Assembly: GCA_964543475.1 (NCBI GenBank)
Contig: CAZIYJ010000011.1
Location: 1-64,000, forward strand
Direction of reading: 5' to 3'
Source: JAYSYM01 sp964543475
GTDB lineage: Bacteria; Bdellovibrionota; Bdellovibrionia; Bdellovibrionales; JAMPXM01
DNA length: 64,000 nt
In this document: in pieces, positions 58,487 through 64,000 of the stretch
Layout of the letters: the number at the start of each line of letters is the position of its first letter
Numbering within the stretch: the stretch's first letter is position 1
Program-made: the position numbers and the translations under genes
The notes under the pieces: model-generated
What the model was told of the DNA's origin: nothing
What the model saw: only the letters and a program-made list of their open reading frames with translations
Databases searched by the model: none

Positions 58487-61285
58487 TTATTTCTTAGCCA
58501 TTTTTGATTTAATCGAAACCACTGGCGGAGCAAAACACGCCTGAACAATTTCTGCTTGCTCATGCTGGTGCACTTTCTCTGAGCCAGTCGCTGGCGAAGC
58601 TCTTTCTGTTCTTCCGATATAAACGACCGGAATCAAAAGACCCTCACCAATTAGCAACTCCGTAATTCGATTCTGAATAAAGAACCAAGCACCCATGTTC
58701 TTTGGTTCTTCTTGCGCCCAAATTACTCGATTTAAGCGCTTGTAACTCTTAAGTACCTGCGCCAATTGTTGCTCAGGGAAAGGATAAAGTTGCTCGACTC
58801 GAACGATCGCAGTTTTTTCACGATCCTTAGGGTCAAGCTTCTCGCGCTCAGCTAAAAGATCGTAATAGATTTTACCTGTGCACAGAACAGCTGTCTCAAC
58901 TTCGCTTCCGGTCACAAATTGATCGGCAATCACTTCTTGGAATGTTCCTTCAGAAAGATCTTTTAAAGTCGAAATCACCTTCGGATGTCGAAGAAGTGAT
59001 TTTGGAGACATGATAATCAACGGCTTTCTAAAGTCGCGCTTCACCTGCCTGCGTAGTGCATGGAAAAGCTGTGCCGGTGTCGTCATGTTTACAACCTGCA
59101 TGTTGTCTTGAGCACAGAGCTGTAAGAATCGCTCAAGCCGTGCACTTGAGTGCTCAGGCCCTTGCCCTTCATAACCGTGCGGAAGAAGCATCACTAACCC
59201 ACTCATTCGCTGCCACTTTTGCTCAGCACTTGAAATGAATTGATCAATGATAATCTGAGCACCATTAACGAAGTCGCCAAACTGAGCTTCCCAGATTGTG
59301 AGGAATGTTGGGTCTGAAGATGAGTTTCCGTACTCGAAACCAACAACGCCATACTCAGAAAGGAAACTGTCGTAAATACAGAACTCAACTTCTTCTGGAT
59401 TGATGGTCTTTAGCGGGAAGTAAGGTTGCGCAGTTTTAATGTCGTAGAAACCTGAGTGGCGATGTGTGAACGTACCGCGCACAACATCTTGGCCCGAAAT
59501 ACGAACTGGCGTTCCTTCTTTTAAAAGTGTGCCGTAGCAAAGCATTTCGCCCATGCCCCAGTCGACAGCTCCTTCGCCGTCCATCATCTTTGCTCGCCCC
59601 TCAAGAAGCTTTACGATCTTTGGATGCGGATTAAATCCTTCAGGAATTGTTGTGAGTAGCTTTCCAACCTCTTTTACAAATTCCATTTTTGTAGTCGTAT
59701 CAGTCGGCTTTGCGAAATCTTCCGACTTCGCTCTTCGCAACCCTTTCCAAAAACCTTCAAATGCTAAAGGCTTCATCTTCGGTGGCGTCTTGCGAGCTTC
59801 ATCTAATAAATTTTGCAGTTGATCGATACGAGCTTTGAACATTTGCTCGGCTTCAGGCTTAGCGATCACACCAATTTGAGTCAGCTGATTCGAATAGATC
59901 TCAAATACAGTGGGATGCTTTTTAATTTTTTCATACATGAGTGGCTGAGTGAAGGCAGGCTCATCGCCCTCGTTGTGTCCGTACTTTCGATAGCAAATCA
60001 TATTCACAACGATATCTCGTTTAAAATCTTGGCGGAATCTGATTGCAATATCCATTGCGCGAACACACGCCTCGACATCATCACCATTGCAAAGAATTAC
60101 TGGCGTCTGAATCATTTTAGAGATGTCAGAAGAGTAAGGCGCACTTCGTGCGCACTCAGGACCCGTAGTGAAGCCAACTTGGTTATCGATGATTAAGTGA
60201 ATAGCTCCGCCCACAGTGTAACCAGCAAGCTGGCTCATCTGCAGAGTCTCTTGCACAACACCCTGACCCGCAAATGCAGCATCACCATGAATCAAAATAG
60301 GTACAACTTTTTTCCGTTCATTCGTATCGAGTCTACGGCGTTGCTTTGCTCGAACCATTCCGAGCACAACCGGATTTACGGCCTCAAGGTGCGATGGATT
60401 AAACGCAAGAGACAAGTGGCATGAGCCATGGGCAGTTTCGCGATCATTTGAAAATCCTAAGTGGTACTTCACGTCGCCATCGAAGAATGAATTTTCGTCG
60501 TCGCGGACGCCGTCGAACTCTGCAAAAATTGAGTTCACAGCTTTACCCATAAAATTTGCCAAAACATTGAGACGGCCACGGTGGGCCATGCCGACAACGA
60601 TCTCTTCAACTCCAAGAGATGTTCCGCGACTCACCAACCGATCAAGCATTGGAATCATAGAGTCGGCACCCTCAGCGCTGAAGCGCTTTTTACCCACGTA
60701 ACGTGTGCCAATAAATTTTTCGAAACTTTCTGCAAGCATAAGCTTGTGAAGTACGTTTTTCTTTTCATCAGCGCTTAGCTGAAGTTCTGATGTTTGTTCA
60801 AATTCTTTAATGAACCAATCGCGAACTGTTGGACTTGCATCAGACACTTGAACTGAAATCGTTCGGCAATAAGAATTTCGCAGATGGGCGATAATATCTT
60901 TTAGTTTTGCATTTGGCTTTCCAATGATTCGACCGATCTGAAATGTTTTTTCAAGATCGTCTTCTTTCAAATTAAAATTCGAAAATGACAATTCAGGAAA
61001 CGATCGAGTTGCTTCAGAAAGTGGATTTAAGTTTGCCTCGAAGTGTCCATAATCGCGGTAAGCGCGAATCAAATTATAAACATCAAGTTCTTGGCTCGAA
61101 ACTGATCCGGTTGAAGTACTCGTCGAAGTTGATGAAGATGGTGCGCCCAGATTTTGCGAGAACTCAACACCCTCAAAGAACAAGCGCCACTCTGATCCAA
61201 CATCATCCGGGTTCTTTAGGAATCGTTGATAAAGCTCCTCGATGTACTCAAGGTTGGGACGGTTCAAATAGCTATGTTTTTCCAT
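58487..61285 (-). CDS. sucA: 2-oxoglutarate dehydrogenase E1
   Basis: E1 decarboxylates 2-oxoglutarate using thiamine diphosphate. The ATG at 61,285 gives 932 residues (a GTG three codons upstream is possible). Motifs seen are NRPNLEYIEELYQRFLKNPDDVGSEW at the N-terminus, MAHRGRLNVL, the ThDP-binding GDAAFAGQGVVQE and QVGFT, and the C-terminal LPHGYEGQGPEHSSARLERFLQ. With sucB and lpdA it completes the complex of the TCA cycle. Confidence 0.97.
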   Translation of the reverse strand: MEKHSYLNRPNLEYIEELYQRFLKNPDDVGSEWRLFFEGVEFSQNLGAPSSSTSTSTSTGSVSSQELDVYNLIRAYRDYGHFEANLNPLSEATRSFPELSFSNFNLKEDDLEKTFQIGRIIGKPNAKLKDIIAHLRNSYCRTISVQVSDASPTVRDWFIKEFEQTSELQLSADEKKNVLHKLMLAESFEKFIGTRYVGKKRFSAEGADSMIPMLDRLVSRGTSLGVEEIVVGMAHRGRLNVLANFMGKAVNSIFAEFDGVRDDENSFFDGDVKYHLGFSNDRETAHGSCHLSLAFNPSHLEAVNPVVLGMVRAKQRRRLDTNERKKVVPILIHGDAAFAGQGVVQETLQMSQLAGYTVGGAIHLIIDNQVGFTTGPECARSAPYSSDISKMIQTPVILCNGDDVEACVRAMDIAIRFRQDFKRDIVVNMICYRKYGHNEGDEPAFTQPLMYEKIKKHPTVFEIYSNQLTQIGVIAKPEAEQMFKARIDQLQNLLDEARKTPPKMKPLAFEGFWKGLRRAKSEDFAKPTDTTTKMEFVKEVGKLLTTIPEGFNPHPKIVKLLEGRAKMMDGEGAVDWGMGEMLCYGTLLKEGTPVRISGQDVVRGTFTHRHSGFYDIKTAQPYFPLKTINPEEVEFCIYDSFLSEYGVVGFEYGNSSSDPTFLTIWEAQFGDFVNGAQIIIDQFISSAEQKWQRMSGLVMLLPHGYEGQGPEHSSARLERFLQLCAQDNMQVVNMTTPAQLFHALRRQVKRDFRKPLIIMSPKSLLRHPKVISTLKDLSEGTFQEVIADQFVTGSEVETAVLCTGKIYYDLLAEREKLDPKDREKTAIVRVEQLYPFPEQQLAQVLKSYKRLNRVIWAQEEPKNMGAWFFIQNRITELLIGEGLLIPVVYIGRTERASPATGSEKVHQHEQAEIVQACFAPPVVSIKSKMAKK

Positions 61286-61369
61286 ACTTAGCACAGTAAC
61301 CCAATGGGCTCTGTCTGGGCAAACTCGGATTAGAAAACTAGCTAGACAGTTAGCTCTAGTTCGAAGTTT

Positions 61370-63694
61370 TTAGAACCTTCGAATCCACTCGAGAAATGCG
61401 ACGACTGAACGCTCATCGCTTTGAGCATCTTCCTCGACGTAACTGTTCAAATACCAATTCTGACCCAAGCGTCTTCTCACGCCGACTTCTGACACAGCTT
61501 GGCCTGAGCTGCCCAATTCAAGCGAAGTTCCCTTACCCAACCCGACCTTGGCCGTGACCACGCCGCGTTGCGCATCGTAGCCGACACTTTCAACGGGAGT
61601 ACTCGCCAAAAAGTAAAGTGACGAGAAACTAAGCGCCGCATCTGCAATTGCGGAGCTCACGTTGCCGACCGATGAGCGCTGAGAGTCATCGAGTTCGTCG
61701 GGTGCCTTTCCGAATATCAGAACCGAAATGATCTGATCTTGGGTGAGCGGCGGAACACTTTCCATAATCACTTTCGGTTCCTCTGTCGTACCAGCCACTC
61801 GAATCGAAATGTCGTAATCTAGATACTTGATCGAGATATTTCCTTTGAGAAACTTCTCACCCGAAGGGTGAAATTCGACATCTAACTCCTCAAGAAATGC
61901 TTTACGCCTAAAGAGCTCAAGGGCCACTCGTCCAATTTCGATTTCGCCTGGTCCAACTCCGCTTTCGCTGTTTGCATTCAAGTTAAGCCCAATTGGGATC
62001 GGATTTTTCGTTAAGTTAGTAGCGACTGCAATTGAACCAACTTGCGGAGTCGTCACTTCGACATCATAGGCAAATGTACTTCCCGACTCGATCGAACCGG
62101 CATCTGCCAGTTTCTCACGTTCGCGCACCTTGGCTAGATTAAATCGATTGTCAGGCAAAACTTGCGGCGGAGCCTTTAGTTCAAGTCGCGGAAGCGTAAG
62201 CTTAACGTCTTGAAGATTTGAGTTGAGAATGAGTTTGGAGTGTAGTCCCGCAGCGCGATTTTCAAGTAAAACTTTTCCATTAAAAGTAAAGAGCAACCGC
62301 TGATGTTTCGAGCTAAGATCAGGCTTAAATGCAAAGTCGAATTTGCCTTCAGCTTGGTTTAAAAAGCCATCGACATCTAATCCAATTTTGCCACTCATTA
62401 CGTTAACCGGTGCTGGAATTGCGGCCGGCGTATCTTCTAAGAATCCAACCAAGCGTTTGAAATCCGCAACTTGCACATCGGCATTCGCCTTTGCTTCGTA
62501 CTTTAGTTTCTCACCTGTCGCGTCGATGAACCCATCCAGTTTAACTGCTGCGTTCATGAAATTGAGATGTTGAAGCTCGAGTACAAAGTCGTAATCAGTT
62601 TTAAAACCTTTCTCGTATGAGAGTTTTGTAAGTTTGAGCTCAAAGGTTGGCGCAAACTTAAACATGGCTGGGCGAGATCTGAAAGTTGGGTGCTCTTTTA
62701 TCGCGAGCTTAACTTGCTGTGGTCCGCACTTAAGATTTCCGGTTTGCTTGTTCAACTCAAGTGCGTATTCACAGTTGATGAAATTCAATTGCTGAATTTG
62801 AGAGTTTTGACCTCCAAGCTGAATTGAAAGAAGTCCCGCAGTTTTTTCAGGGGTATATTTTCCACTCAGCTGAACTAACCTGAGAGGCGCTACTCCACTC
62901 ACTTTTCCGTTGAGGCTATAGGTAACATCTTCCCAACTTGGCGACTGTGTTTGTAGATCTAATTCAATCGACTGAGCCTTAGACGGCATCAGATTAAATT
63001 TTCCTTGAGACTCGAAGTTCTGATTAGAATTGGTTGGCCACGCAACTAAAAATTCTAAATTCGCTCGCGGAAATCCCGAAACTACTTCTCTAAAATCTGG
63101 AACCTTAAGGTTAAGAGCCGCTGGACCATCGGATTTTGCGTCAATGTAGGCCGAAGTAACAAATTTCTGTTCACCCGTTACGACTTCAATTTTTTTCAGC
63201 TCAACAAGTGTTCCCGGGAAATCCCACTTCGGAAGAATTTCTCGACGAATAAAATCTAAAGGATTTGATGTGCTCGCCTCTTCATTTGGCTCATCTGAAC
63301 TTAGACGATTCAGATCGAGAGCCAACTGAGCGTTAGTAAGCTTAAGCGGAGATACCTTTACAAGTTCAGGTAAGAATAAAGCAAACGAAATGCCGCCGCT
63401 CAACTCGTCAAAGCAAGTGTCCAAAGCTTTGTCTTTGTAGTCGATGCAAACTTTGCTCAATACAAACTGAAACTTTTTTTGATTGATAGATTCTTTAATA
63501 AACCGCAAATCAATTTTTTCATACGACAACTTTGTGTCTTGAGGAGCATAGGTAAGACCCTTTTCGATGAGCGAACGAGGAATAATGATTTCGCTAACCA
63601 TTGCAAAAACGAAAATCGCCACTACAACCACACCCGCCAGCGACAGAACTAGAATTCCAAATATTTTGAAAAGCGAGATCGCGGTTTTTTTCAT
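61370..63694 (-). CDS. tamB: TamB-like envelope protein (translocation/assembly module)
   Basis: The 774-residue protein has an N-terminal TM anchor (about 9-33), a long repetitive beta-rich periplasmic region and the C-terminal DUF490 signature GTTEEPKVIMESVPPLTQDQIISVLIFGK and TSLELGSSGQAVSEVGVRRRLGQNWYLNSY. It is shorter than E. coli TamB (about 1260). TamB proteins bridge the inner and outer membranes for outer-membrane assembly or lipid transport. Its ATG overlaps the stop of the upstream Omp85 gene by 1 bp. Confidence 0.88.
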   Translation of the reverse strand: MKKTAISLFKIFGILVLSLAGVVVVAIFVFAMVSEIIIPRSLIEKGLTYAPQDTKLSYEKIDLRFIKESINQKKFQFVLSKVCIDYKDKALDTCFDELSGGISFALFLPELVKVSPLKLTNAQLALDLNRLSSDEPNEEASTSNPLDFIRREILPKWDFPGTLVELKKIEVVTGEQKFVTSAYIDAKSDGPAALNLKVPDFREVVSGFPRANLEFLVAWPTNSNQNFESQGKFNLMPSKAQSIELDLQTQSPSWEDVTYSLNGKVSGVAPLRLVQLSGKYTPEKTAGLLSIQLGGQNSQIQQLNFINCEYALELNKQTGNLKCGPQQVKLAIKEHPTFRSRPAMFKFAPTFELKLTKLSYEKGFKTDYDFVLELQHLNFMNAAVKLDGFIDATGEKLKYEAKANADVQVADFKRLVGFLEDTPAAIPAPVNVMSGKIGLDVDGFLNQAEGKFDFAFKPDLSSKHQRLLFTFNGKVLLENRAAGLHSKLILNSNLQDVKLTLPRLELKAPPQVLPDNRFNLAKVREREKLADAGSIESGSTFAYDVEVTTPQVGSIAVATNLTKNPIPIGLNLNANSESGVGPGEIEIGRVALELFRRKAFLEELDVEFHPSGEKFLKGNISIKYLDYDISIRVAGTTEEPKVIMESVPPLTQDQIISVLIFGKAPDELDDSQRSSVGNVSSAIADAALSFSSLYFLASTPVESVGYDAQRGVVTAKVGLGKGTSLELGSSGQAVSEVGVRRRLGQNWYLNSYVEEDAQSDERSVVAFLEWIRRF

Positions 63695-64000
63695 TAGAAC
63701 TCCTCTCCGAGTGTCACACCGATTCGAATCGCCTGCTTGTACTCAGACTCTCCATTTGGGATCCCCCAAGCAAATGGTTGGGCGAAAAATCCTCGCACTG
63801 CGCCGATTGGCGACTCCCAACGAAGACCGAAGCCTGGCGAAAAGAAAGTCGGAGCTCCAAGCTTTAAGCCGATGTCACCTAGACGACCTATATCAGCAAA
63901 TACTAACGGATCCACCAAGTTGAAGAGCAGTTTGTAAAAACGTAGTTCGGTTCCAATTCGAGCCTCACTAAAAGCTGCACCCGATCTTGGGAGCTGCTCG
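63694..64000 (-). CDS. Omp85-family outer-membrane barrel (TamA/BamA-like), C-terminal part
   Basis: The frame is open from the window edge to the TAA at 63,694-63,696 (about 101 codons). The visible residues EARIGTELRFYKLLFNLVD, DIGRLGD and GFGLRWESPIGAVRGFFAQPF are the last strands of an Omp85 barrel, ending in the aromatic signature region. Because it overlaps tamB by one base (TAATG) it is probably TamA; a BamA-type protein cannot be excluded without the N-terminal POTRA part. Confidence 0.85.
   Translation of the reverse strand, partial: EQLPRSGAAFSEARIGTELRFYKLLFNLVDPLVFADIGRLGDIGLKLGAPTFFSPGFGLRWESPIGAVRGFFAQPFAWGIPNGESEYKQAIRIGVTLGEEF

Noticed and set aside
1..64000. CRISPR arrays, rRNA genes, prophage structural genes, IS elements with inverted ends
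   Set aside because: None seen. No regularly spaced repeats, no 16S/23S signature and no capsid or tail proteins occur in the window; the RAYT gene has no flanking inverted repeats.

Overview
This window looks like a chromosomal segment of a Gram-negative, probably Bdellovibrio-like bacterium (Bdellovibrionota). The inference rests on the large number of lipoprotein and Tat/Sec signal peptides, the outer-membrane assembly genes at the right edge, frequent GTG/TTG starts, moderate GC, and the mix of genes: HiPIP, squalene/phytoene synthase, a compact heme operon and many secreted proteins of unknown role. No 16S or other phylogenetic marker is present, so the assignment is tentative.

Left part (1-12.2 kb): the end of an Nfu-type Fe-S scaffold gene, then minus-strand genes for a lipoprotein, a CotH-like kinase-fold protein, DUF2834, DUF366, QueC, RecJ, SecF, SecD, YajC, Tgt and QueA. 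QueC, Tgt and QueA belong to the queuosine tRNA-modification pathway; SecD/SecF/YajC are the Sec translocon accessory complex. From 12.2 to 23.4 kb lie secreted or envelope genes: a PhoD-like phosphatase behind a candidate sigma-54 promoter, tRNA-Leu(GAG), two tiny coupled ORFs, a structured ncRNA candidate with a strong terminator, a caspase-like/metallopeptidase trio, a degenerate NarL-type regulator, and a four-gene operon for envelope c-type-cytochrome-like lipoproteins with a DUF1501-like protein.

Middle (23,499-33,981): a 10.5-kb integrative element inserted in the 3' end of tRNA-Asn(GTT), bounded by exact 22-bp repeats. It encodes a tyrosine integrase, a VapE-like helicase and AEP-type primase (a satellite-like replication module), two unknown proteins, a serine recombinase divergent from a small ribbon-helix-helix-like protein, and a cargo block made of a DUF262+DUF1524 (GmrSD/SspE-type) nuclease, a C5-cytosine methyltransferase and a PD-(D/E)xK-like nuclease candidate. 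This is a probable defence cassette and the most interesting region of the window. The displaced tRNA terminator lies just beyond the right att repeat.

Right part (34-64 kb): an MFS exporter with a VOC protein, a RAYT-type transposase, small membrane proteins, a trypsin-like protease, a DUF4360 protein behind a good sigma-54 promoter, then a nine-gene minus-strand heme operon (hemA, hemC-hemD fusion, hemL, histidine kinase, response regulator, hemE, hemN, hemY, hemH) with a two-component system embedded in it. It is followed by PilZ, a secreted protein, PspC, squalene/phytoene synthase, HiPIP, a lipoprotein, the 2-oxoglutarate dehydrogenase complex (lpd, sucB, sucA), TamB and the C-terminus of an Omp85 (TamA/BamA-like) barrel that runs off the window.
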